A stretch of DNA of 64,000 bases from Verrucomicrobiaceae bacterium UBA1938 (GTDB taxonomy: Bacteria; Verrucomicrobiota; Verrucomicrobiia; Verrucomicrobiales; Verrucomicrobiaceae), in contig DDFC01000035.1 in assembly GCA_002336895.1 (NCBI GenBank), positions 379,208 to 443,207 on the forward strand. Reading direction: 5' to 3'. Positions within the stretch are counted from its first letter, which is position 1. Every line of letters begins with the position of its first letter. The notes under the pieces were generated by a model. The model saw nothing but the letters and a program-made list of their open reading frames with translations. It made no database searches and was not told the DNA's origin. A program made the position numbers and the translations under genes. This document shows, piece after piece, positions 1 through 8,638 of the stretch.

Positions 1-160
1 TCCCCTCCCCCACCACCACGTGCCCCACCAGCTGTGCATGCGCCTCGATCCTGCATCCTGGCCCCACCTCGGCGGCTCCCTCGATCACCACATAGGGGCC
101 GATCTCGGCCGAGGGATCAATTTGGGCGCTGGAGTCGATCAGGGCGGAAGGGTGAATCAT
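1..160 (-). CDS. lpxA: LpxA-like UDP-GlcNAc acyltransferase, N-terminus only (runs off left edge)
   Basis: Translation of the minus strand from the ATG at 158-160 stays open to base 1 and gives about 53 residues. They start MIHPSALIDSSAQIDPSAEI and continue with hexapeptide-type repeats (IGPYVV, VGPGCR, LVGHVV), the pattern of the left-handed parallel beta-helix at the very N-terminus of LpxA. LpxA moves a hydroxyacyl chain from acyl-ACP to UDP-GlcNAc, the first step of lipid A synthesis in the cytoplasm. LpxD is less likely because it has an extra N-terminal domain before the helix. The rest of the gene lies outside the window. Its presence agrees with an LPS-bearing Gram-negative cell. Confidence 0.8.
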   Translation of the reverse strand, partial: MIHPSALIDSSAQIDPSAEIGPYVVIEGAAEVGPGCRIEAHAQLVGHVVVGEG

Positions 161-279
161 GCTTGCCGATCATGGACGCCCCCCAGCCGGGGATCAATCC
201 AGACTTGCAGCTCGTGCAAACTTCCTCTTGGCAGCACGCTCCTCGTTGCCTAGATTCAACATCCCGCAACGCAGCACCA

Positions 280-369
<90 letters not shown>

Positions 370-443
370 TTCTTATCCATTGGCACGAACGCGAAGGCCG
401 ATGTGTTGCCACCTGCTGGCGCATGCGCTTTATCAGAGTCATC

Positions 444-1397
444 ATGCTCCTACGCTCCTCCCTCCTAGCCGCCCTGGCATTGCTCCTCCCTGTTTCCACG
501 CCCGCCGGCGAACCCCTCATGGGTGTCTTTGGCGAAAATTCGATGCAGCGCGTGCTGGATTTTGAAAAGTGGCTGGGGAGACCAGTGGACATCATTCTCT
601 GCACCGTGGATTTCCATCAATGGGAAAACTACCGCTACGCCAGCTGGCTGAGCCAGACGGTTTACGGGCAGCGCGGAGCCCGCAGGCTGGTGTACGACGT
701 ACCGATCATCATCAACGGGGCCAGTTATGCTGAAGCAAAAACGGGCACGTATGATGAACACTGGAAGTGCCTGGCAGGCTCCATCTTGGAGAACAATCCC
801 GGCACCTATGAGATCGTGATCCGCCCCAGTCATGAGATGAACGGCGAATGGTTTGCCTGGGGTGTGGGGGGCTCCAAGGCTGCACAGATCCCGGATTTTA
901 TCGCGTCATGGCAGCGATTTCATGGGGTGTTTCGCAGTGTGCCGGGCGGAGAGCGGTTTCGGTTCAGCTTCTCCACCACCGAAGGGGCCAGCGATCCCCG
1001 CCCCATGTGGCCGGGAGACGAGTATGTGGACATCGTGGCCCAGGATGTGTACTGGAAGCCCAAATCCATGGGCGGTGAGGGCTGGGAGACCAATGACCCC
1101 AAAGAAGCCTGGGAAAAACGCGTGAGCCCGTATGGCTATAATGAATGGCACGTGGCAGGCATGCTGGCCTTTGCCAAAGCGCACGGAAAGCCCTTCCAGA
1201 TTGACGAATGGGGAGTGTGGGGACCGGATGCCGCTCCTTTTGTAGCGGCGATGGCGGCTTTTCTGAAGACGAATGGAGCCAGATCTCACACCTACTGGAA
1301 TTCGAATTCAGGTTATCCTGGCGAATTGAATCAGCGGGATAAGGAATGGCCAATGACGACGCAGGCTTTCAAAGCAGCGTTTGGCAAGGCACCCTGA
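444..1397 (+). CDS. Secreted GH26-like glycoside hydrolase (beta-mannanase type)
   Basis: The protein has 317 residues when started at 444, where a signal peptide begins (MLLRSSLLAALALLLPVSTP). The open frame runs back through the tRNA gene, so upstream starts are not credible; ATG 423 is a possible alternative. The segment IRPSHEMNGEWFAWG (126-140) matches the GH26 acid/base region, with E131 the likely proton donor. IDEWGVWG (253-260) supplies E255 as the likely nucleophile. GH26 enzymes cleave beta-mannan and related beta-glycans with retention. At about 317 residues the protein is near a bare catalytic domain, with no carbohydrate-binding module visible. The substrate cannot be told from sequence alone. 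Confidence 0.75.
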   Translation: MLLRSSLLAALALLLPVSTPAGEPLMGVFGENSMQRVLDFEKWLGRPVDIILCTVDFHQWENYRYASWLSQTVYGQRGARRLVYDVPIIINGASYAEAKTGTYDEHWKCLAGSILENNPGTYEIVIRPSHEMNGEWFAWGVGGSKAAQIPDFIASWQRFHGVFRSVPGGERFRFSFSTTEGASDPRPMWPGDEYVDIVAQDVYWKPKSMGGEGWETNDPKEAWEKRVSPYGYNEWHVAGMLAFAKAHGKPFQIDEWGVWGPDAAPFVAAMAAFLKTNGARSHTYWNSNSGYPGELNQRDKEWPMTTQAFKAAFGKAP

Positions 1398-2852
1398 TCA
1401 CAGTCCATTCCACACATGCATCACGGCGTAGCTTCGCCAAGGGCGCCAGGGCTGGGACAGCTCTTCGGCGCGCTTTGAGGTGACACCGCCGAGTTTGTTT
1501 CGCACAGCGATGTCTTCCTTGGGAAAGGCGTCCGGCCAGCGGAGGGCGCGCATGGCGATGTAGTGCGCGGTCCAGGGGCCGATGCCCGGTAGCGCGACCA
1601 ACTGGGCGACGGCTGTCTCGGGATGGGCGCCGGGGTCTAGCTTGAGAGAGCCGGAGCGAAAGGCCTCTGCCAAAGTCAAGATGCAGGCGGCACGGGTGCG
1701 GATGATACCGTGGCGTGCTATGTCATCGACGCTGGCGCGGGCGACGATTTGTGCCTGAGGTGTGAGACGTGTGAGCTCAGGGAACGGGGTTTCGATTGTC
1801 TCACCGAAGGCCTCGGCATAGCGGCTGGCGATCTTGGTGGCGGCCTGCACAGTGATCTGCTGGCCGAGGATGGCACGCACGGCCATCTCAAAGCCATCAA
1901 ACGCACCGGGTACGCGCTGCCCGGGATTTTGTATGACGCTCTTTTTCAGCCTGTCATCCTGTGCCAAATGTGCGGCGATGAGGTCAGGCCTGGCGGCAAG
2001 ATCGAACATATGACGCAGACGGCCCAGCAAAGCTGGGAGAACGGGAGTCAGCGAATGGGTGAACTCCACCAGCAGCGCGTGCTTCGCCGCCACATTGGAC
2101 ACTTTGATCCACCCCGTGTGTTCTCCCAGTCTCACCGTACGAGCGTAGGTGTCGGCAGAGACAAACTCCACTCCGCAGATGACGCGGCCGGAGAGGAATT
2201 TGAGCATGCCTTCCCAGTCGTAAGGCGGACGATAGCTGAGCAGGAGGGCGGAGGTATCGGAGGCATGAATGCCGTCCGGGTATGCGGCGGCCTCCTTGCG
2301 CAGGCGGGTGGGGGGCATGCGGTAATGGCGGCTGAAGGCGTCATTAAACCGGCGCAAGCTGGAGAAGCCGCTGGCGAAGGCGATCTCAATGACGGGCAGC
2401 GAGGTGTCGGTGAGGAGCAGCTTGGCGAGAAGGAGGCGACGGGTTTGAATGAGCTCAATGGGCGAGACTCCGAGCTCCTGCTGCACGATGCGGCGCAACT
2501 GTCGCGAGCTGAGGCCGAACTCGATGGCAATCTCCTCCAGGCCTGCACCGTCATCCGCGAGTCCTTCGTCCATGCGGTGCATGAGCAGGTTTGCCAAACG
2601 ATGCGCCTGATCCACCGGTGCATGTCCGGGAGCCAGCTCCGGGCGGCAGCGCAGGCAGGGGCGAAAAGCGGCCTTTTCCGCAGCGCTGGCGCAGGTGAAG
2701 AAGCGGCAGTTTTCCCGCTTCGGGACGCGCACCGGGCAGACCGGGCGGCAGTAGATGCCCGTGGAGGTGACGCCCACAAAAAACACGCCGTCAAAACGTG
2801 GGTCGCGGGATTTCAGCGCATTGTAGGCGACGTCATCATCAATCAGATTCAT
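1398..2852 (-). CDS. alkA: Ada-type zinc domain / AraC HTH / AlkA DNA-3-methyladenine glycosylase fusion
   Basis: The protein has 484 residues from MNLIDDD; the frame extends to 2903, but homologous Ada domains begin near this Met. Residues about 5-75 form the methylphosphotriester-sensing zinc module, with C35-x3-C39-x26-C66-x2-C69. An AraC-type helix-turn-helix follows at about 85-185. The C-terminal half is AlkA: N-terminal fold, then helix-hairpin-helix LPGIGPWTAHYIAMR and the catalytic Asp in FPKEDIAV. The enzyme excises alkylated purines, and the N-terminal part probably senses methylated phosphates and activates transcription. The methyltransferase half of classical Ada is missing here and is encoded by the divergent neighbour. 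The stop is separated from the converging GH26 gene by no bases. Confidence 0.92.
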   Translation of the reverse strand: MNLIDDDVAYNALKSRDPRFDGVFFVGVTSTGIYCRPVCPVRVPKRENCRFFTCASAAEKAAFRPCLRCRPELAPGHAPVDQAHRLANLLMHRMDEGLADDGAGLEEIAIEFGLSSRQLRRIVQQELGVSPIELIQTRRLLLAKLLLTDTSLPVIEIAFASGFSSLRRFNDAFSRHYRMPPTRLRKEAAAYPDGIHASDTSALLLSYRPPYDWEGMLKFLSGRVICGVEFVSADTYARTVRLGEHTGWIKVSNVAAKHALLVEFTHSLTPVLPALLGRLRHMFDLAARPDLIAAHLAQDDRLKKSVIQNPGQRVPGAFDGFEMAVRAILGQQITVQAATKIASRYAEAFGETIETPFPELTRLTPQAQIVARASVDDIARHGIIRTRAACILTLAEAFRSGSLKLDPGAHPETAVAQLVALPGIGPWTAHYIAMRALRWPDAFPKEDIAVRNKLGGVTSKRAEELSQPWRPWRSYAVMHVWNGL

Positions 2853-2885
2853 GGAGGCAAGGCTGGCCCTGGCAGTCTGCAAAAA

Positions 2886-2938
2886 CTGGCCGTTTTCGGA
2901 CATCGGGTTATTTTAACTTCATGTCCGAAAATGGCCAG
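2886..2938. promoter_or_regulatory. 18-nt inverted repeat between divergent alkylation-repair genes
   Basis: The arm at 2886-2903 and the arm at 2921-2938 are reverse complements over 18 nt with a single mismatch. They flank a 17-nt A/T-rich spacer holding TTATTTTAA. The element lies between alkA (start 2852, minus) and the methyltransferase gene (start 2974, plus). It could be a shared operator around overlapping core promoters. Because the left arm would encode the first residues if alkA began at 2903, the palindrome also argues for the downstream start. The sequence does not obviously resemble the E. coli Ada box. Confidence 0.55.
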
Positions 2939-2973
2939 CACTCAGCTGCGCGGCTATGCATCATTCCCCGACC

Positions 2974-3480
2974 ATGAAAGACAGCCATTATTATAAGACG
3001 ATGCCTTCGCCCGTCGGAGAGCTTACGCTCGTGGCGGATGAACGGGCGCTGAAGGCGGTGCTGTGGGAGAATGATGATCCGAAACGGGTGCCTCTGGGTT
3101 CATTGCAGCACAGGGCCGGCCATCCAGTGCTTCTGGAGACGGAGCGGCAATTGCGGGAATACTTTGCGGGCCATCGTCTCACCTTTGATCTGCCTCTGGA
3201 ATTTATAGGAACAGACTTTCAGCGCAGCGTATGGCAGGCCCTGCTGAGCATCCCCTTTGGCGAAACCCGCAGCTATGCGCAGATCGCCAAGCAGGTGGGA
3301 AATCCCAGCGCAGTACGCGCGGTGGGCGCGGCCAATGGCAGGAACCCCATCTCCATCATCGCACCATGCCACCGGGTGATTGGTTCCAACGGGAAGCTCA
3401 CAGGCTTTGCAGGAGGCATGGAGGCCAAGGCTTTTTTGCTGAAGCTGGAGAAGATGGAACTGGCACTTTCCTCGTGTTGA
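2974..3480 (+). CDS. ogt: Methylated-DNA--protein-cysteine methyltransferase (Ogt type)
   Basis: The protein has 168 residues from the Met at 2974 (ATG 2956 is an in-frame alternative adding six residues). It contains the strictly conserved active-site motif PCHRVIG, with the acceptor Cys at about residue 132. Before it come FQRSVWQALLSIPFGETRSYAQIA and the helix-turn-helix with RAVGAANGRNP, as in all MGMT proteins. It transfers the alkyl group of O6-methylguanine to its own Cys in a suicidal reaction. It is divergent from the Ada/AlkA fusion and shares its upstream region, so the two halves of an adaptive response appear split over two genes. Confidence 0.95.
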   Translation: MKDSHYYKTMPSPVGELTLVADERALKAVLWENDDPKRVPLGSLQHRAGHPVLLETERQLREYFAGHRLTFDLPLEFIGTDFQRSVWQALLSIPFGETRSYAQIAKQVGNPSAVRAVGAANGRNPISIIAPCHRVIGSNGKLTGFAGGMEAKAFLLKLEKMELALSSC

Positions 3481-3482
3481 CC

Positions 3483-3510
3483 CACCACCCCCGATAGTTC
3501 GGGGGTGGTG
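3483..3510 (+). terminator. 12-bp perfect stem-loop after ogt
   Basis: Bases 3483-3494 pair perfectly with 3499-3510 around the loop TAGT, starting three bases after the ogt stop codon. No T tract follows, so it may be a weak terminator or an mRNA-stabilising hairpin rather than a standard intrinsic terminator. Confidence 0.5.
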
Positions 3511-3544
3511 CATGAACGCCCCGGCGTAGCCGTATGAATGCCGA

Positions 3545-5986
3545 ATGCCCGACCGCGCCCTGTTTTTCTGCCTTTCCACCGGTCTGCTCGCCGCCATCAG
3601 CGGTACCGGGAGGGCTGCGCCTGCCGTAGTCCTGGACCCGAAGGTGCAGATGTATTTTGAAGAGCACTGCCTGAAGTGCCATGACGATGATGTGCAGAAG
3701 GGGGACTTCCGCATGGACACGCTGTCTCCGAAGGTGGGCTTTGAAAACACACCCCAGTGGCTGGAGATCATGGAGCGGATCAACTCCGGCGAGATGCCGC
3801 CGAAGAAGGAGAAGAAACAGCCGGAGGCCGCGGCCAGCGCACAGGTGGTGGAGTGGATCGCCGCGAGGATGAAGGAGGGCGAGCATGCGCGCATGGCCTC
3901 CCGCGCCCGGGTGAACTACAACCGCCTCACGAGGGATGAGTATGTGAACACGGTGCGGGACCTGCTGGGCGTGGTGTACGACGCGAAGGACCCCGGCGCC
4001 TTTCTGGAAGATCCCGAGTGGCACGGCTTTGAGCGCATCGGCTCGGTGCTGACGCTTTCTCCTTCAAACATTGAGAAGTATCTGGCGGCGGCGGAGACGA
4101 TCTTGAACGAGGCCTACCCGGACATCATTCCTCCGGCGAAAAATGCGAAGCCGGCGGCGCCCTTTGGCGGCACAAAGCCAGTGCTCTATGAAGAGCAGAT
4201 CAGCGAGCGGCACCGCGAGCGCCTGCGTGATCTGGGGCTGCTGGACAAGGTGCGCTATGACATGTGGCCGGGGGACATTTTCCGCTATTCGGCGCTCAAG
4301 GATCCGCTGCCAGAGTCTGGAGTCTATGAGATCAGCTACACTCTCAGCGGCCTGAAGCCGGAAAAAGGCCGTGCACCGCGCATCAAGGTCTATGAGTCGA
4401 AACTGGACCGCGTGCTGTATGAGCAAGACATCGTCGCGCCTGAGGACAAGCCCGTTACGATTACCTTCCGCACACATCTGCCCAAAGGTCGGCCGAACAT
4501 CGAAGTATACAACGACGTGCCGGGCCCCTCCAACCTGCCACGCTCAGGTCGGCATGGCGAGACGCCGTTTATCAGCACGAAGATCGGCCGCATTCCCTGG
4601 CAGATGAAGCTGACGGATGAGCAGGGCAGGCCACGCTACCCATTCCTGATCATGGACTCGATCACGTGGCGTGGGCCGATCGTAAGCGATGACGAGAAAA
4701 AGCTGCGGAATGACTACATGCCGCAGGAGGAGGGCAACCTGGAGCAGGTGCGCGGCTGTCTGGCGACACTGGCACGGCGTGCCTTCCGCCGGCCGGTGAC
4801 AGATGAGGAACTGGATGGTTATGTGAGCATCGTGAAGGCGGAGCTGGCTGCGAAAGAGAAATTCCGCGATGCGGTGAAGGCGGGCATGCTTTCCATCCTG
4901 TGCTCGAAGAGCTTTGTGTTTCTGGCGGAGGGAGATGAGAACGCGAGCCGGCAAATGCTCAATGACTGGGAGATCGCCTCCCGCCTTTCCTACCTGCTCT
5001 GGAACACGATGCCGGATGCGGAGCTCTTTGCACTGGCTGGGCAGGGCAGGCTGCGGGACAAGGCGGAACTCTCCAGGCAGGTGGCGCGCATGCTCAAAGA
5101 TGCACGCTCCGCACGCTTCACAGACTCCTTTGCCACGCAGTGGCTGCGTCTGCGAAAGGTGGGCATGTTTCAGCCGGACAAGAAGCTCTATCCCGACTAC
5201 GACAAGGCGTTGGAAAGCAGCATGGTGGGAGAGACGAAGGCGTTCTTCCGCGAAGTGCTGCAAGGCGGCTTGACGCTACGCGAGCTGATCCACTCGGACT
5301 GGAGCATGATGAACCCGCTGCTGGCGCAGTTCTACGGCCTGCCGGAGGCAAAGATGAATGGGGATGAATTCCAGCGTGTGTCATTGCCAGCGGAGAGCCA
5401 TCGCGGCGGAATGCTGACGCAAGCGTCCATTCTTTCGCTGACCTCTGACGGCGTGCGGCACCGCCCGGTGCATCGCGGTGTGTGGGTGATGGAGTCCATC
5501 TTTGGCAAGTCGCCGCCACCACCGCCTGCAAATGTGGACCCCATTGCCACCAATCCAGCCGCCCCCAAGGCGACGCTGCGGGAAAAGCTGGAAGCGCACA
5601 TCCACGACGCCAACTGCGCCTCCTGCCACGGCAAGATTGATCCGCTGGGGCTCGCCTTTGAAAATTACGACGCCATCGGCCGCTGGCGCACGGAGGAGGT
5701 CACGGATGGCACGGGCAGCAATCCGAAGGTGAAGGCCTCGGGCAAGCTGCCGGACGGCCGTGAATACCAGAATGCGGACGAATTCAAAAAGCTGCTGCTC
5801 GCGGATCTTGATGCTTTCAATGCGACCTTCATTGAGAAACTCGCGACGTATGGCCTGCGCCGCAGCATGTCCTTTGATGACCGCGACGACCTCAAGACCA
5901 TCGCCGCCGCGGGCAAGGCCAAGGATTACCGCCTGAGAGACATCGTCGAGGCGTTCGTTTGTTCTGATCTGTTTCAGAAGCGTTAA
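3545..5986 (+). CDS. Planctomycete-type cytochrome c / DUF1587-1592-1588-1585 protein (pair A)
   Basis: The protein has 813 residues with an N-terminal signal segment (about 1-25). A haem-binding CxxCH lies at 42-46 (CLKCH), followed by the MPP-containing region typical of planctomycete cytochrome c modules. Next come the DUF1587 core (NRLTRDEYVNTVRDLLG), a beta-rich carbohydrate-binding-like stretch, and the DUF1595/DUF1592 region with RLSYLLWNTMPDAEL. DUF1588 carries a second CASCH near residue 695, and a short DUF1585 ends the protein. The exact substrate of the family is not settled; the domain set suggests a periplasmic or surface redox role. The DUF1552 gene follows 23 bp later, the usual pairing. 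Confidence 0.88.
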   Translation: MPDRALFFCLSTGLLAAISGTGRAAPAVVLDPKVQMYFEEHCLKCHDDDVQKGDFRMDTLSPKVGFENTPQWLEIMERINSGEMPPKKEKKQPEAAASAQVVEWIAARMKEGEHARMASRARVNYNRLTRDEYVNTVRDLLGVVYDAKDPGAFLEDPEWHGFERIGSVLTLSPSNIEKYLAAAETILNEAYPDIIPPAKNAKPAAPFGGTKPVLYEEQISERHRERLRDLGLLDKVRYDMWPGDIFRYSALKDPLPESGVYEISYTLSGLKPEKGRAPRIKVYESKLDRVLYEQDIVAPEDKPVTITFRTHLPKGRPNIEVYNDVPGPSNLPRSGRHGETPFISTKIGRIPWQMKLTDEQGRPRYPFLIMDSITWRGPIVSDDEKKLRNDYMPQEEGNLEQVRGCLATLARRAFRRPVTDEELDGYVSIVKAELAAKEKFRDAVKAGMLSILCSKSFVFLAEGDENASRQMLNDWEIASRLSYLLWNTMPDAELFALAGQGRLRDKAELSRQVARMLKDARSARFTDSFATQWLRLRKVGMFQPDKKLYPDYDKALESSMVGETKAFFREVLQGGLTLRELIHSDWSMMNPLLAQFYGLPEAKMNGDEFQRVSLPAESHRGGMLTQASILSLTSDGVRHRPVHRGVWVMESIFGKSPPPPPANVDPIATNPAAPKATLREKLEAHIHDANCASCHGKIDPLGLAFENYDAIGRWRTEEVTDGTGSNPKVKASGKLPDGREYQNADEFKKLLLADLDAFNATFIEKLATYGLRRSMSFDDRDDLKTIAAAGKAKDYRLRDIVEAFVCSDLFQKR

Positions 5987-6009
5987 TTGCACCTTTAACC
6001 CACACCCTT

Positions 6010-7371
6010 ATGAGCAACTTGAACCTCAACCGCTGGCGCATGAGCCGCCGCCAGATGCTTCGCGGCCTTGGTGCATCCATTTCGCTGCCGCTGCTCGACT
6101 CCATGGGGGCGCTGCCGGCGCCATCTCAGCCGAAGCGCAGTGTCTTTCTCTACATCCCCAACGGGGTGAACACGCTGACCTGGCAGATCGAAAAGGCGGG
6201 TGCGGATTATGAGCTCACCAAGCCGCTGCAGTCGCTGGAGAAGCATCGCGCGGACATCACGCCGATCAGCGGTCTGCATCATCCTATGGTGCTGGGCAAG
6301 CACCACAACTGCGAGAAGGTCTGGCTCACCGGAGCGAATGTGCCCGGAGATGGCGGCGCCTTCCGCAACACCGTTTCCGCCGACCAGCTCATCGCTGATG
6401 TGCAGGGCAATGCGACGCGCTTCTCCTCGCTGGAAATGGCCATCGAGGGCACCTCGCTGGCGTGGTCAAAGGACGGCATCCAGCTTCCGGCGGAGCGCAA
6501 CACGCAGCAGATTTTCAACCAGCTCTTTGGCGTGGAAAAGGACAGCAAGGAGACCATCCGCCGCCGTCTGATGCGCCGTGGCAGCATCCTTGATCTGGTG
6601 GCCGATGACGCCAGGCGCGTGAACAGCAAGCTGGGCAGCGCGGATCGCAGCAAGCTGGATGAATACCTCACGGCCGTGCGTCAGGTGGAGGAGCGTACGC
6701 GCCGCGCGGATGAGTGGCTGAATGTGCCAAAGCCCGCCGTGCCTGCCGCTGAGGCCGCCCGCCTGCAGCGCAAGCTGAGCATGGCCGAGGCTGGCGAGTA
6801 CTACCGCCTCTTCTATGACCTCATGGTCATGGCGCTACGCACGGACTCCACGCGCGTGATCACCTGCGGCATCGGCGGCGAGGGCAATGCCAGCGGCATT
6901 CCTGAGATCGGCATTTTGCAGACGCGCCACGGTCTTTCCCATCACAACGGAGATCCTGAGCAGCTGCGCCGACTGACGGAAACTGACACCTTCCTTGTGG
7001 GCCAGTTCAGCTATTTCCTGGATCAGCTCAAGGCGCTCAAAGAGGAGGACAACAGCTTGCTCGACACCACGCAGGTGCTGTGGGGCAGCGGCATGGCCTA
7101 CGGCCACAGCCACGGCAACGCCAATCTGCCCACCATCCTGGCCGGTGGCAAGGCGCTCGGCTACAAGCACGGCACGCATGTGGACTTCAACCTGCCGAAG
7201 ATCGGCAAGTATGACGTGAGCAATGCCACCGAGCATTACAAGATCTGTTCGAAGCCTGTCGATGGCGACGCCCGTGTGAGCAACCTCCTCCTCACCATGC
7301 TGCAACGCGTGGACGTGAAAGCGGATTCGTTCCAGGACAGCCTGGGGCCGATCTCGCAGATCGTGGCGTAG
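6010..7371 (+). CDS. DUF1552 secreted protein (pair A)
   Basis: The protein has 453 residues. The N-terminus MSRRQMLRGLGASISLPLLD is a twin-arginine-like export signal. The mature part carries the DUF1552 landmarks: FLYIPNGVN near the start, LTGANVPG, a long helical middle (LDEYLTAVRQVEERTRRADEW) and the SGMAYGHSHGNANLPTILAG segment. Such proteins resemble the DUF1501/sulfatase-like metalloenzyme fold, but no activity is established. It follows the cytochrome gene closely and probably forms one transcript with it and the next two genes. Confidence 0.88.
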   Translation: MSNLNLNRWRMSRRQMLRGLGASISLPLLDSMGALPAPSQPKRSVFLYIPNGVNTLTWQIEKAGADYELTKPLQSLEKHRADITPISGLHHPMVLGKHHNCEKVWLTGANVPGDGGAFRNTVSADQLIADVQGNATRFSSLEMAIEGTSLAWSKDGIQLPAERNTQQIFNQLFGVEKDSKETIRRRLMRRGSILDLVADDARRVNSKLGSADRSKLDEYLTAVRQVEERTRRADEWLNVPKPAVPAAEAARLQRKLSMAEAGEYYRLFYDLMVMALRTDSTRVITCGIGGEGNASGIPEIGILQTRHGLSHHNGDPEQLRRLTETDTFLVGQFSYFLDQLKALKEEDNSLLDTTQVLWGSGMAYGHSHGNANLPTILAGGKALGYKHGTHVDFNLPKIGKYDVSNATEHYKICSKPVDGDARVSNLLLTMLQRVDVKADSFQDSLGPISQIVA

Positions 7372-7407
7372 AGCCGGTTTCTTCATCCAACCGCCTTTTG
7401 ATTTTCG

Positions 7408-8628
7408 ATGCGTTTTCTCGCTCTCTATCTCAGCTTATCCCTGCTTCACGCCGAACCGCCCAAATTCCGTACCGATGCCGACGGGCCAGTGAAGGGGAAC
7501 GAGAAGCGGAAGGCTCCGAAAGACCGGAAGCCGGAAGATCCGCCGGAGTGGTTTCAGCTCGTTGAGGGGCAGTTTCCGCCAGAGGGATCGGCGCATGCGG
7601 TCACTGGAGAGCTGATATATGTGGAGCATCTAGATCGCCGGTTCAGGATTCGGGTGGATCGGAATGACAGCCAGGAACGTGGCATCTGGGATCTGCCGCT
7701 GGATGCGACGCTGCTGCCTTATGGCTCCATCTGGTATCAAGGCGCGCCTGCCGCGCTGCAGGACATCCCGCTGGGAACTCATTTGCACGGATTGTTTTAC
7801 CTCACGGACCCCGAAGACAAGACGCCGCTGCCGGACACCTGGTACAAGCGCAAGACGCCGGAGTGGGAGTTTCGCCGCTGTTTCCGCATCGAAGATGAGT
7901 TTTCGTACCATGCGCGGCAGCAGCAGCTGTGGAAGATCGACAGCGTGGATCTGACGACGAAGAAACTCACCGCCACGCTGCTGGACAAGGGCAAGCCGAG
8001 CGGCCAGCCGAAGCTCTTTGATCTGCTGGGCAGCACGCGCGTGTATCAAGGCCATGGCATCGCGGATCTGAAGGCTCTGAAGCCGGGGCAGAGCGTGCTT
8101 TTTAATCTCACCTGGGTCACGCTTTATGGGCCGGGTCGTATCACGGACATCTGGCTGGATGAACCCGCACGCGCGCTGGTGACAGCGAACCAGCTTGAGC
8201 GGCACCGCAGCTACATCCGCGAACGCGGCCTACCGGGATGGGTGACGGAAGTCGATGACGAGAAGCAGTTCGTGACGGTCTCCTTTTTTGACAATGTGGA
8301 TCCGAAGCTCTTTGACGAGCTGAAGACCAAAGATCCCAACGCTCCGCCACCGAAGGACGGCAGCCCGCCGCCAGTGGAACCGCGTGGCGGCCTGGCCGTC
8401 GCGTGTGAAACGCTCATGACGTATGATCCGGTGAATGACCGCAAAACCGGAAGCATTCTCGAGGTGAAAAAGATCCCCGTCGAACCCGGCAGCAGCGGCC
8501 TGCAGATGAAGATCAAAATGGACATGATGCTGGAAGGCTACCGGCCAAAGCGCATCGTGCGTTTTTATCCTGAAACCTGGAAGGTCATCGCCTTGCCGAA
8601 GGAAGAGGAGTTCTTCGGGAAAGAGTAA
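7408..8628 (+). CDS. Exported protein of unknown family (paralogue 1)
   Basis: The protein has 406 residues with a short signal peptide ending near LLHA (about residue 15), so it is likely periplasmic. I do not recognise a named domain. The pattern GELIYVEHLDRRF, LWKIDSVDLTTKKLTATL, STRVYQG and IRERGLPGWV recurs in the next gene product in the same order, so the two are diverged tandem duplicates. The sequence is beta-rich with no metal or catalytic motif that stands out. It sits between pair A and pair B of the cytochrome/DUF1552 genes, probably in the pair A operon, which suggests a role in the same exported system. Confidence 0.6.
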   Translation: MRFLALYLSLSLLHAEPPKFRTDADGPVKGNEKRKAPKDRKPEDPPEWFQLVEGQFPPEGSAHAVTGELIYVEHLDRRFRIRVDRNDSQERGIWDLPLDATLLPYGSIWYQGAPAALQDIPLGTHLHGLFYLTDPEDKTPLPDTWYKRKTPEWEFRRCFRIEDEFSYHARQQQLWKIDSVDLTTKKLTATLLDKGKPSGQPKLFDLLGSTRVYQGHGIADLKALKPGQSVLFNLTWVTLYGPGRITDIWLDEPARALVTANQLERHRSYIRERGLPGWVTEVDDEKQFVTVSFFDNVDPKLFDELKTKDPNAPPPKDGSPPPVEPRGGLAVACETLMTYDPVNDRKTGSILEVKKIPVEPGSSGLQMKIKMDMMLEGYRPKRIVRFYPETWKVIALPKEEEFFGKE

Positions 8629-8638
8629 TCATTGCATC

